The position numbers were made by a program, and so were the translations under genes. Shown in pieces: positions 53,141-62,348 of a stretch of 64,000 nt of DNA. Origin of the DNA: Fusarium oxysporum f. sp. lycopersici 4287 (lineage: Eukaryota; Ascomycota; Sordariomycetes; Hypocreales; Nectriaceae); the NCBI RefSeq assembly GCF_000149955.1, contig NC_030986.1, positions 5,125,624 to 5,189,623 on the forward strand, in the 5' to 3' direction. The notes beneath the pieces were generated by a model, which saw only the letters and a list, made by a program, of their open reading frames with translations, did no database searches and had not been told where the DNA came from. The number at the start of each line of letters is the position of its first letter. Within the stretch, counting starts at the first letter, position 1.

Positions 53141-54769
53141 TCAAAATCTGCGTTTCTTCTTAGCAGGACCAGCAGCAGCTTTCTTTTCAAGCTCCTTTTT
53201 TAGTTCCTCTCGCCTTCGGTCCGCCCGTTCCTGTGAGGTCTCCCTGGGTCTGGACTCTGCTGTAACTTCCTTGGTAGCGGTTCGACTCCTTCGATTGTCT
53301 TCGTTCGTCGTCTTCATTGCTTCATTTATGTTGTCCTTGTGCTTCCCAATAGCACCTAACTTGTTGGAATGACGATGAGAAACTGCTGCCGTGCTAGGCT
53401 CGCCCGCTTCCGGATTAAGGGTGACTGGCTGTTCTTCAACTAGACGCTCTGTCTTGTTGCCTCCTATACGTCCAAGGCCGCTTCTATTTGCCGCTGGCCG
53501 TGGTGGTGATGAAGTTGAAGGGGCTGATTTCTCAACTTCAGCGGTAGCTGGTTTATCATCATCCTCTGACTCGGATGCCGTCTCTGAATCATCGTGTTGT
53601 TGGCTCAATGACTTTTTCTGAGCATGAGACTGTACAGGATTGGGGGAAAGAGGTGGAGTGGACTGCTTCTTTCCACCGAGTGCTCCTATTTTACGAACCG
53701 GTTTGTTCGGCTTGCGTGTGCCAGGACCTGGTGATACACTGCCTGCCGAAGCTATGGATTCCCCCTCTGTAGACGCATCATCAGCGACGAGTGTTTCCTT
53801 AGCATGCGTTGATTTGCCCTGGGGCAGAAGGTGTGGGGGTGTAGACTGAACTTGGAAGTCATCATCGTCTTCCTCAATACGTGCTTTTGCGGAGTCTTGA
53901 GGAGTCGGAGATTTGTCCTTCGCAACAGCCGCTTTGTACTGAGGTGGATGTGCGGCGGAGGATGCGCCCTTGAAATCTTGCCACCACTGGTCCAACCGAG
54001 GGGACTCAACGCTATCAATTATAGGCTCAAACTGTAGCCCTCCCTTCTCGAATACGTTTTGCACTAAGGACTCGGCGTCGTTCGGGCAGTCCTCTTCATA
54101 CGCAAGGCCAGACTTCCAGCGCCGACGGTCGAAAGGAGCAAGACCAGGCACTTTCTCCGCAGCCGCAGCTCTAGAGATCTTCTTCTTCCCAGACAAAGCA
54201 TTAAAGACATGCTCCATACCTGTACCCACGGCTTCTAACTTGTCCAGGAGCTTGTTGAGAACTGCGTCTTTGTTCCCCAGAGATCGAGTTAGAAATTCGA
54301 TTTCAACATCCTTTGCGTGGTGTGCCTGAATTAAAGGCAGCACAAGATGCTTTGCGATGCTGGAGGGCGGCAGCTTCTTCAAATACATGGGCCACTTGAG
54401 CGGCTGTAATCCAGGTATTTCATAGGTGATGTTCAAGACGAGGTCATGATCACCCGCGTCAGACCGGGAATCGCGATCTAGACGAATGCTCGCCTCATTG
54501 TGTCTTGGGTGAGAAGAATCCAGAGCAGTATTGAGGCAGCCCAAGAGTTTGGCCATGTTATCAGGCGTATCGCTAGGGTCGATACTAGTGTTCTCGTTCC
54601 AACCTCTCATAAAGATCGCCTTACGATCAAGTGTTTCAGACCACATATTGGCCATATCAGTTACGTGAATAGTGTAGGCCGATGTGTCTGTATGGAAGGA
54701 CACCAACAATACTGGGAAGTCGGGGGAAGAATCAAGCGGAAGGGTCCGCCATGACTTGATCTGTGACAT
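53141..54769 (-). CDS. nej1: XLF/NEJ1-type non-homologous end-joining factor
   Basis: Single exon, 542 residues; ATG 54769 gives MSQIKSWRTLPLDSSPDFPV, matching the XLF/XRCC4-like head domain; the frame is open further upstream but has no ATG. Residues 1-125 form the head (YTIHVTDMANMWSETLDRKA), 130-192 the coiled-coil stalk (HAKDVEIEFLTRSL, LNKLLDKLEAVGTGMEHVF). The remaining 350 residues are disordered, Ser/Pro/Asp-rich, and end AGPAKKKRRF, a basic-aromatic tail equivalent to the XLF Ku-binding motif. Three related motifs KIGALGGKK (360), LGRIGGNK (432) and KLGAIGKHK (470) punctuate the tail. XLF binds Ku and XRCC4/Lif1 to bridge DNA ends for ligase IV in the nucleus. The tail is longer than in human XLF (299 residues in total). 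Divergent from the photolyase gene. Confidence 0.87.
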   Translation of the reverse strand: MSQIKSWRTLPLDSSPDFPVLLVSFHTDTSAYTIHVTDMANMWSETLDRKAIFMRGWNENTSIDPSDTPDNMAKLLGCLNTALDSSHPRHNEASIRLDRDSRSDAGDHDLVLNITYEIPGLQPLKWPMYLKKLPPSSIAKHLVLPLIQAHHAKDVEIEFLTRSLGNKDAVLNKLLDKLEAVGTGMEHVFNALSGKKKISRAAAAEKVPGLAPFDRRRWKSGLAYEEDCPNDAESLVQNVFEKGGLQFEPIIDSVESPRLDQWWQDFKGASSAAHPPQYKAAVAKDKSPTPQDSAKARIEEDDDDFQVQSTPPHLLPQGKSTHAKETLVADDASTEGESIASAGSVSPGPGTRKPNKPVRKIGALGGKKQSTPPLSPNPVQSHAQKKSLSQQHDDSETASESEDDDKPATAEVEKSAPSTSSPPRPAANRSGLGRIGGNKTERLVEEQPVTLNPEAGEPSTAAVSHRHSNKLGAIGKHKDNINEAMKTTNEDNRRSRTATKEVTAESRPRETSQERADRRREELKKELEKKAAAGPAKKKRRF

Positions 54770-56000
54770 AACTGATGAAGAAATCGACGTCAATGTCGAC
54801 CTGATAATCCCTAGCCACGAGAAGTAATTGCAAAGTCGTGACCTTCCCGTAAGATGCGACAAATAAAACCGAAAAGTCTGTCAGGGACTTGTGACCAACG
54901 TGATAGATATTGATGCGTCTAGGACAGTCTAAGGCAAACCGGTGCTACACGACATCGATCCACGGGGACTGAGGTGAATGCTCGAGGACAAGGTGCCCGT
55001 AGGTTTACCACACCGGAATCAAGTCAGATGTGAAGTCACAACTTCTTTCGATCAACCGTACTCGATGATAGTGCCTGGACGTGAGGTGGTACAAGCTCGT
55101 ATGAGTGGGTAGATAGTCAGGGCAGGGGTCAGCTAGTATGGTATCACGATCCACTGCCTTATGCGAAAGAAGAGATCAGTTTCCGATACCTTTTTGAATG
55201 GTAAGTCATGAGAGAAGTTGTATTGTTTTTTCGAGCGTCGTGATATTGATGTTGTGGTGTTGATGAGGTTAAGGTCAAGCGCGGTGACGAGTAAACGCGT
55301 GAGGTTTTACGCGCACAGGCACCCATCGCCTACCACTCCTGCCTGTCAGAGTAATCGGCCAATCACAAACCTCAAGAGTGTAGAAAACGAAGGCAGGTAC
55401 AACATCACAGTTCTGACAGGGGCCAGCTGCTGACTTCCTCCTTTCAATTAATATTCTAACGAAAAGAGTTGCTGACAGGCAATTTGGGTCTGAGATAGTT
55501 GGATCCGAAACCAAACGTCAAGCACCATTTACCGGATTGAAGCCTGGATTTTAGCCAATCAAAATACATAAGAACTCACTTCACAGAGCGGTATTCACAC
55601 AGTCATATCAACACCCAATCACTAAATAAAGTACAGCCAGTAAGACAATAAAACGCTATGCACAATCGAACCCGTCTTCTTCTCCCGACACTCAAATTAA
55701 CAGAAGCACGGGCTTGAGAATGCTTCAGTCGCCCACAGCCAATCAGGGACCCGAAACAGTCACTAAACATTCGAGATCTATGAATCTCAGATCTGCTTGG
55801 TGTAAGCTTCGATCGCCAGGGACCATATGACGTACTTCAAATCGGAGCTCCATGCTTTTTAACAGCCACAATATCACTACCGCGGCAGCAAAACAATGGC
55901 GAGTTTTAATTAAATTAAATTAGGGGAGGCCTGAAGTTTCCTCTTTTCTTAATCAGTAGACAAACGGGACCGAATCTGTCAAATTTTGTGTGCCTTCCAT
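54770..56000. promoter_or_regulatory. Divergent promoter region NEJ1/XLF - photolyase
   Basis: 1.2 kb between divergent starts of two DNA-repair genes. AT-rich near 55890-55960 including a TTAATTAAATTAAATTA run just upstream of the photolyase leader. No light- or damage-response element can be proven by eye. Confidence 0.5.
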
Positions 56001-57999
56001 ATGTCACTGTTAAGACTTTGCATGCATGCATCACCACTAAGAGCCTTGAGATATTCTTTCATACCGAACCGCGTTCAACTTGCAAGAAGCACGACGATAT
56101 TACACCCCGCAAGATTCACCACAATGCCTCCCAAGAGAACCAAACGCGAGTCTTCATCGCCTCCGGCCAAAAAGGCAAAGACGTCTAAGACAAACGGTTC
56201 CAGTACCTCAGATGCTTTGCGCCAACCTCATCACAAGGCTGGAGAAGCCGAAGAGAATGGAATCGCGATCCGGAAATTTTACCCTCCAGAAATGAGCAAT
56301 GCGAGAGCTCGCGCCTACAACAACAATGAGCTTCCGCGGCCAATTGAGGTACTTATCAGTGCCCTCGAGAATACAGCGCAGGAGCGCAAGAGTATCGACG
56401 TAAAGAAAGCCGTCGTCCATTGGTTCAAGATGGACTTGCGGCTATCCGACAACAGAGCTTTGGCTCTGGCCAGTGATAAGGCAAAAGAAGCAGGAGTTCC
56501 TTTAATTGCGATGTATATCATCAGCCCCCAAGACTATGAGGCTCACCTGAGATCCCCAGTACGTGTGGATTTCATGCTGCGAACTCTGGAAGTCATCAAA
56601 CATGATCTTGCAAAGCTCGATATTCCTTTGTACGTGGAGACAGTTGAGAAGAGGAAGCGTGTTCCCGACCGGATCTTGGAGCTCATGGACCAATGGGGCG
56701 CCGGCCATTTGTACGCCAATATGGAATACGAAGTTGACGAATTGAGGCGCGAGGCCTCGATGATCAGGGATTTTGCAGAGAATGGCAAGGCATTCGAAGT
56801 CGTCCATGATACCTGCGTCGTCCCTCCAGGAGAACTCCACACTGGCGCTGGGAAGCAGTATGCAGTGTACACTCCATGGTATCGGTCATGGGTTGCTCAC
56901 ATTCATGAGAATCTTGATCTTTTAGAGTTGTACGAACCACCTGAGAAGAACCCTAGCAGTGCGCGAAAGGTCTTTGCGAAACTCTTCGATGTTGAAATTC
57001 CGGACGCCCCCAAAAGCAAACGGCTTGATGGCGAAGAAAAGGAGCGATTGCGCTCACTTTGGCCATGTGGAGAGCACGAGGCGAAGAAGCGTCTGGACAA
57101 ATTCTGTGAAGAGATGATCGGCAACTACCAGAAGAAGAGAAATATCCCAGCTGAGGCTGGGACTTCTTCTATATCGGTACATCTGGCGTCTGGCACGATC
57201 AGTGCGAGAACATGTGTACGGACCGCACGTGATAGAAACAAGACGAAGAAGTTGAATGGTGGTAATGAAGGTATCCAAACATGGATCAGTGAGGTTGCTT
57301 GGCGAGACTTTTATAAGCACGTTTTGGTCCATTGGCCCTATGTCTGGTAAGTGAAGTATATACAAGCATCTTGTCAATTTGACTAACAGGAGCAGCATGA
57401 ACAAGCCTTTCAAGCCCGAATACTCAAACATCTCATGGTCATACGACAACGAACATTTTGCCGCTTGGTGTGAGGGAAGAACAGGCTTTCCCATCGTCGA
57501 TGCGGCGATGCGACAGCTGAACCATTTGGGATACATGCACAACCGCTGTCGCATGATTGTCGCTTGTTTTCTGGCAAAGGACCTCCTGCTAGACTGGTAA
57601 GCTACCCAAGTTAAAGCATTAATGTTTGGGTTGTCTCTCTAACTTCTTCGCAGGCGAAAGGGCGAAAGGTACTTCATGGAGCATCTTGTCGATGGTGACT
57701 TTGCTTCAAATAATGGTGGATGGGGTTTCAGCGCCAGTGTTGGTGTTGACCCTCAGCCTTACTTCCGCATCTTCAATCCCTTACTACAGAGCGAGAAATT
57801 TGACCCTGATGGCGATTACATCCGCAAATGGGTTCCCGAGCTTAAGGATCTTGATAGAAAGGCTATTCATGATCCATACAATCGAGGCGCTGGATCCAAA
57901 GCCAAGAAGAACGGCTATCCTGCACCGATTGTTACGCATAAGGATTGTCGGGATCGAGCGTTGGCAGCATACAAGGAAGGCCTTGCAAGCGGCGAGTGA
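56001..57999 (+). CDS. phr1: Class I CPD DNA photolyase
   Basis: Exons 56001..57346, 57396..57596 and 57654..57999; 630 residues from the first ATG, 589 from the ATG at 56124. The photolyase N-domain begins [22 protein letters not shown] (about 135); the FAD domain shows [16 protein letters not shown], the first splice [31 protein letters not shown], and the second splice LLLDW-RKGERYF. The active-site stretch [19 protein letters not shown] is complete, as is FRIFNP. Light-driven enzyme that splits cyclobutane pyrimidine dimers using FADH and an antenna pigment. Upstream of Met42 lies an Arg/Ser/Leu-rich, acid-free stretch ([20 protein letters not shown]) like a mitochondrial presequence, whereas starting at Met42 exposes PPKRTKR, a nuclear signal. 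Fungal PHR1 is normally light-induced. Confidence 0.94.
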
Positions 58000-58900
58000 T
58001 GTAGTGTGGATGTATTCAAACACTTGGCCAATAGTAGTCGCCGGTTCATTTGGATATGTATGAATTTATTAGAGTTGTATAACATACATGTATTAATACC
58101 CTAAGGGTTCGGTTTGTTTTCAAGAACTTCTATTGCCTCTATTAGCACCTAGTCCTGAATTTATCGTCAAAATCATCGAGCCTTGATCCGATCAAGTTCT
58201 GGTGACGTAGAGTTCATATGCCCAATGGTACTCCACTTCCGTGTTTCCTCTGACCTGAACCGCCCATCGGGAGATGAGCCTCAGGAAAGAGAAGAGCTTA
58301 GATCAGTTCGTTCTCTTGCCCTCAGGCTTGAAAATATCACCATTAACATATGAGCACCTTAATAGTCCTCTTTAGCTGGGGGGACTAATGTGGGATCTAC
58401 CTATCGAGCCCGGCCTTTGTGATCTCGGGGATAGAGGTTGGAGGATGCATTTGGTCTACAATCGCACGTAAGGCTAGGATAGTCACAAGTTGAAAAGTTC
58501 ATGTTAGACCCGTATCTGTACCATAGCAAACGACTTGAGCGCTACGGCTTTTTCAAGGCCTAGTCAATCAATCTGCGGCACGGAGACTATCAAAGTAGCC
58601 CCAGAATCCTCGGAGTGGTTTGACCTGAGAAGTCTGTCCGAGGAGACTTCGCTAGCCGTATGTCGGAGCATAACCAGTTCATCACATCTTCAAACACATA
58701 TTCGGGATATCGTAATGTTGTCTCAAAATCGAGCCGAACGCCTCGAAGTGGATTTGCTAGATGCAGCCAACCCTAGTTTCTTTCACCCATTGCCTTCGTG
58801 CCCGGACCCAAAACCCTGTAGTCCATTCGTATCAGACTCCCATGTCGAGGAATCTCAGGACCAGTTGTCGAGTAACTTTTTCCCCACAGATTGAAATCCT
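58000..58900. other. Intergenic between convergent genes
   Basis: 900 bases between photolyase and RPS21, which converge. One frame at 58535 stays open for 119 codons, but lacks ATG and resembles nothing. No gene supported. Confidence 0.5.
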
Positions 58901-59238
58901 TTATCGCTGTCCGCTCCAGACGCTCTTGAGGAGACCGTCGCGCTGGGCCAGTCGGTTGAGGGAGTCGTCGCTCTCGCCCATGGCTCGGACGAAACCGCAG
59001 AGGGCGTAGACGTGGTTCTCGCCCTGGATGGCACGGCCGTTCTCGTCAACCTTGGCGATGGAGATCTGGACAGAGCCGTGATCCTTGGCCTTGATGATGC
59101 GGTTGGTGGCGCTGCACTTGCGGGGGACGTAACTGGTGATGCCGTATCAGTATCATGAATTTGTTCCTTCGCGCGGCCATATCGAATGTCCTAATGGAAG
59201 TCTTACAGGTCCACAATCTCGCCGCGGTCGTTCTCCAT
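58901..59238 (-). CDS. RPS21: 40S ribosomal protein S21
   Basis: Exons (minus): 59238..59207 and 59132..58901; 87 residues, exactly the yeast length. Sequence follows Rps21 throughout: [64 protein letters not shown] and [12 protein letters not shown]. The first exon has only 11 codons, with the 74-nt intron after codon 10 plus two bases (a GTAAGA donor and a CACCAG acceptor), a common structure in fungal ribosomal genes. It is a small-subunit protein near uS2, needed for 20S pre-rRNA maturation. Codons are strongly C-ending, as expected for a highly expressed gene. Divergent from SLX4. Confidence 0.97.
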
Positions 59239-59666
59239 TTTGGCTGGTTTGAAGAAGGTGGTTTTGGGTGATCTTGAGAGGTTGTGTCGACGAGAGGTGA
59301 AAAGGAAGATGAGTAGAGTAATTTCTCAATAATCTTTGATTGTGGGTGTGGAGCAAATCCCGGCCCTACCTTCCTCGGACGCCTCTGGTTCGTGGGGTGG
59401 GTCCCGATGACAATCACGTGAAGTATCATGTGATAGCGCGTACCAGATCGCGATGCAGGGATTAGCGTCAACTCGGATTTTGGCGAACCCCTTGCGCCTG
59501 AAGGCGAACCACTTCTATGACTCGGATACCAAGATTAGGCGTTCTCAAATCATGACCCCGCCGTTGCTTATTTTCGACGTCTTTCAACCTCGACATCATT
59601 CTGCTACAAATATCGGGCCTGAGATGCGCTCTGCGCTCTCGGTCCATAAACTTTAGTTCGAGTGTC
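59239..59666. promoter_or_regulatory. Divergent promoter region RPS21 / SLX4
   Basis: 428 bases between the starts. Near the RPS21 side the minus strand has TGATCACGTGA-like CACGTG context at about 59415..59420 (E-box CACGTG within ATCACGTGAAG), a usual regulatory site; no TATA seen. Confidence 0.4.
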
Positions 59667-62348
59667 ATGGTATCCTCTAATGCATTTGGGACTTCGCCAC
59701 TAGGAGACACAAGACGTCAACCGTTGCACGTCAATTCTTCATCTCCTGACCTCCCATCGCTTCGGGACGTTCTAACGACGAAAACCACATCCCAACCCTC
59801 GGCACATAGTGGAAGCGGAGCCGCAGCACTTTCGATAGATGGGCCCTCTGGTTTCATCTCTGCTCGCCAACTCTATCCAGCAACAGAATCGGCGCCAAAG
59901 GTTGTTTCGACACCATCGACGGGATTGCCTTGGACATTATCCCATCCCGGTGAAGTCACTGGACTCGCAGAAGATGTATCTGGAAACGGTGGATTTATTG
60001 CTGGGGACAATGAGCCACCAAAAGAACGAGAGGAACATATAGAGGTGATAAAAATCACGGGCAAGTCGACCAGAAAGCCTCGCCAACAGAAGGTGTCAAA
60101 TCAAGCTGCGCCTAAACGGACTGCCAAGCCAAAGCCAACGACAAAGAAGCAGTCGAGCAAAGCAGCTAGCAAAGACCATAGCCCTGCAGAGGATAATGAT
60201 GATGACAAACAAAAGAAAGTCAAGCCTACGAAGCCAAGGAAGAAAACCGGTACTATGAGTAGCCACTTTCCACCACCAAAGGAGTCCAAGGATTTGGAAA
60301 AGGCGAAACAGATTGATGTGAATGAACCCCTCCATCTGGAACAAGCACCTGCACGGAGATTGGACTGGACCCCTCCAGCTCAAAAGACTATTGTCGATCT
60401 TGATTCAGATTCATCTGTTTTCAAAAATCTAGGGTCCTCTGAAGCGGATCAACGTTTGCCTGTCTTCAAGAATCTTGTCGATGGTTATTCTTGCATGGAA
60501 GGGCCCAACGAATCGATATCTCACAGCATCACGAATGCTTCAGACAAAGACTCCAGTTTCCTTAAGAAACGGAAGCGCATTGAACTTTTAGCGACAATGG
60601 GTACCGATGCACCAGCTATGGCACATGACAAGTCTCCAACAAAGAAGGCCCCAAAAAAGAAGAAGCCCAGGACCATTACGGAACTTGCAACGGCTGCATA
60701 CAGAGTGCCTAGTCAGCCAGATACTGAGCCGCCAAACGCTTCTATCCTTGATCATTTCTCCACTACTAACAAGGAAGCGGGGTCCCTGGCTGATGAGCAA
60801 ACAAAGAATGCTAAGGGCAAAAGCACATCACGACGGAAACCATCAAAAGCCCCTAAAAAGAAAGTGCCCCCAAAGCCCGTGCTGTTGTCACCCAGTGCGG
60901 CTCTGGCTCAGGTTGCTAATCAGGACTTTGTTTTTGGTACCTCCAGCCAGCTTGCCAGAGAAGAATCCCCGACTGTCCTCAGGGATCTTCAGGCAGCTTT
61001 GAGACAGTCGGATCAGAACCACGACATGGATTTTGCGATGCCTTTGAATAGTGATGCGATTGAATCGCCGCAACAACGAAGTAACCTTTGGGATGCAGCT
61101 GCTCGTGATGCAGAAGGGGATCTCTTCGATGTCGAAGTAATTAATCTTGCAGACGACACAGGACTCTCAGAGGTTGGTCATGTTTCAAACCCCTTTGGAT
61201 ATCAACTGGGTGCAGACGATTCTGTCATTTGTGTCGAGAGCCGTGTCCTCGATGATCATATTCCACCTGCCAAGCCTCGCAACGATATACCATCGCCTGA
61301 TGAGAAGGACCTGGTGGACTCCAGAGCTAGTTCCCCGTACTTTTCCGACAGTGAACTGTCAACAAGCACTAATGTCCATCCCCCGCCGCTAGCACAAACA
61401 GAAGTTAGCCAGGCAAATCAAATGACGACGGCAGAAGAACCTGAGAGCTTGCCCGAGCTCCCAGCACAACCACCTCGACCCAATTATGAAGCGTTCACAG
61501 ACATTCGCCTGGCAAGAGAAATAAAAAGGTTTGGATTCAAACCAATCAAGCGGAGAAGTGCGATGATTGCACTACTCGACCAATGTTGGCAGAGTAAGAC
61601 TCGTATGGGCCAGGCCAGCCTCCATACCAGCACCAAGTTATCTTCACCTACCAAAACTACCAGGGCGACACCTCCGGCTACTACTAGTAGTCCAAAGAAA
61701 CCTAGAGGCAGGCCGCGGAAGAACAGTATTAATGCCCCCGAGCCCCAAGAACCGCCTCCATCTGCTCAACCGCCTGAAACCCCCAAGAGGCCTCGTGGCA
61801 GGCCGAGGAAAGACAGTTTGAGTTCGATACCAGGCGCTGCCTCTCCAAGCAAGCCTAAATCAGCGGCGAAACCACAGCGAGTGGTGGCATCACCTCGCCG
61901 CAAGAAGGCTACTGCTAAATCTGTCATTGAGATCCCTGACTCCGAAGATAACGAGAGCGACGAATTTGCTTCTTCGCCTGATACCAACGCTGAACAGATG
62001 TTTTCTTCCCCACCACCATTGGATATGTCTCTTACAACTAACGATGGCACACCGCTCACAGCCACCCAGAGCGATCAAGAGGCGCTCTTGTTTGACCACA
62101 TCACCAATGCTGTTACATCTGCCCCACGTACTACTAACCCGCAAGAGCCATCCTGGCATGAAAAGATATTGATATACGATCCAATTGTTTTAGAAGATCT
62201 CGCAGCATGGCTCAATACGGGCGAGCTTAGTCGTGTGGGCTATGATGGAGAGGTCAATCCAAATGATGTCAAGAAATGGTGCGAATCGAAAAGCATATGC
62301 TGCCTGTGGCGGATCAGCCTGCGCGGCAAAGAACGGAAGCGATTTTGA
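59667..62348 (+). CDS. SLX4: Structure-specific endonuclease subunit SLX4
   Basis: Single exon, 893 residues from ATG 59667 (MVSSNAFGTSPLGDTRRQPL). The first 600 residues are mostly disordered and Lys/Ser/Pro-rich with several basic patches (KPTTKKQSSKAASK, KKAPKKKKPRTITEL). The two fungal SLX4 domains are present: the SAP-like segment YEAFTDIRLAREIKRFGFKP (about 608-643, ending LLDQCWQ) and the C-terminal conserved domain at 831-893 (EKILIYDPIVLEDLAAWLNT through VKKWCESKSICCLWR). Two AT-hook cores, KPRGRPRK near 678 and RPRGRPRK near 708, lie between them. SLX4 scaffolds the SLX1 GIY-YIG nuclease, and in fungi also Rad1-Rad10, on branched DNA in the nucleus. Lies divergently from RPS21, so may share a promoter. 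Confidence 0.94.
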   Translation: MVSSNAFGTSPLGDTRRQPLHVNSSSPDLPSLRDVLTTKTTSQPSAHSGSGAAALSIDGPSGFISARQLYPATESAPKVVSTPSTGLPWTLSHPGEVTGLAEDVSGNGGFIAGDNEPPKEREEHIEVIKITGKSTRKPRQQKVSNQAAPKRTAKPKPTTKKQSSKAASKDHSPAEDNDDDKQKKVKPTKPRKKTGTMSSHFPPPKESKDLEKAKQIDVNEPLHLEQAPARRLDWTPPAQKTIVDLDSDSSVFKNLGSSEADQRLPVFKNLVDGYSCMEGPNESISHSITNASDKDSSFLKKRKRIELLATMGTDAPAMAHDKSPTKKAPKKKKPRTITELATAAYRVPSQPDTEPPNASILDHFSTTNKEAGSLADEQTKNAKGKSTSRRKPSKAPKKKVPPKPVLLSPSAALAQVANQDFVFGTSSQLAREESPTVLRDLQAALRQSDQNHDMDFAMPLNSDAIESPQQRSNLWDAAARDAEGDLFDVEVINLADDTGLSEVGHVSNPFGYQLGADDSVICVESRVLDDHIPPAKPRNDIPSPDEKDLVDSRASSPYFSDSELSTSTNVHPPPLAQTEVSQANQMTTAEEPESLPELPAQPPRPNYEAFTDIRLAREIKRFGFKPIKRRSAMIALLDQCWQSKTRMGQASLHTSTKLSSPTKTTRATPPATTSSPKKPRGRPRKNSINAPEPQEPPPSAQPPETPKRPRGRPRKDSLSSIPGAASPSKPKSAAKPQRVVASPRRKKATAKSVIEIPDSEDNESDEFASSPDTNAEQMFSSPPPLDMSLTTNDGTPLTATQSDQEALLFDHITNAVTSAPRTTNPQEPSWHEKILIYDPIVLEDLAAWLNTGELSRVGYDGEVNPNDVKKWCESKSICCLWRISLRGKERKRF

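Noticed and set aside
58535..58894. 119-codon open frame between photolyase and RPS21
   Set aside because: Starts at TTG without ATG and resembles no protein; located in a convergent 3' region.
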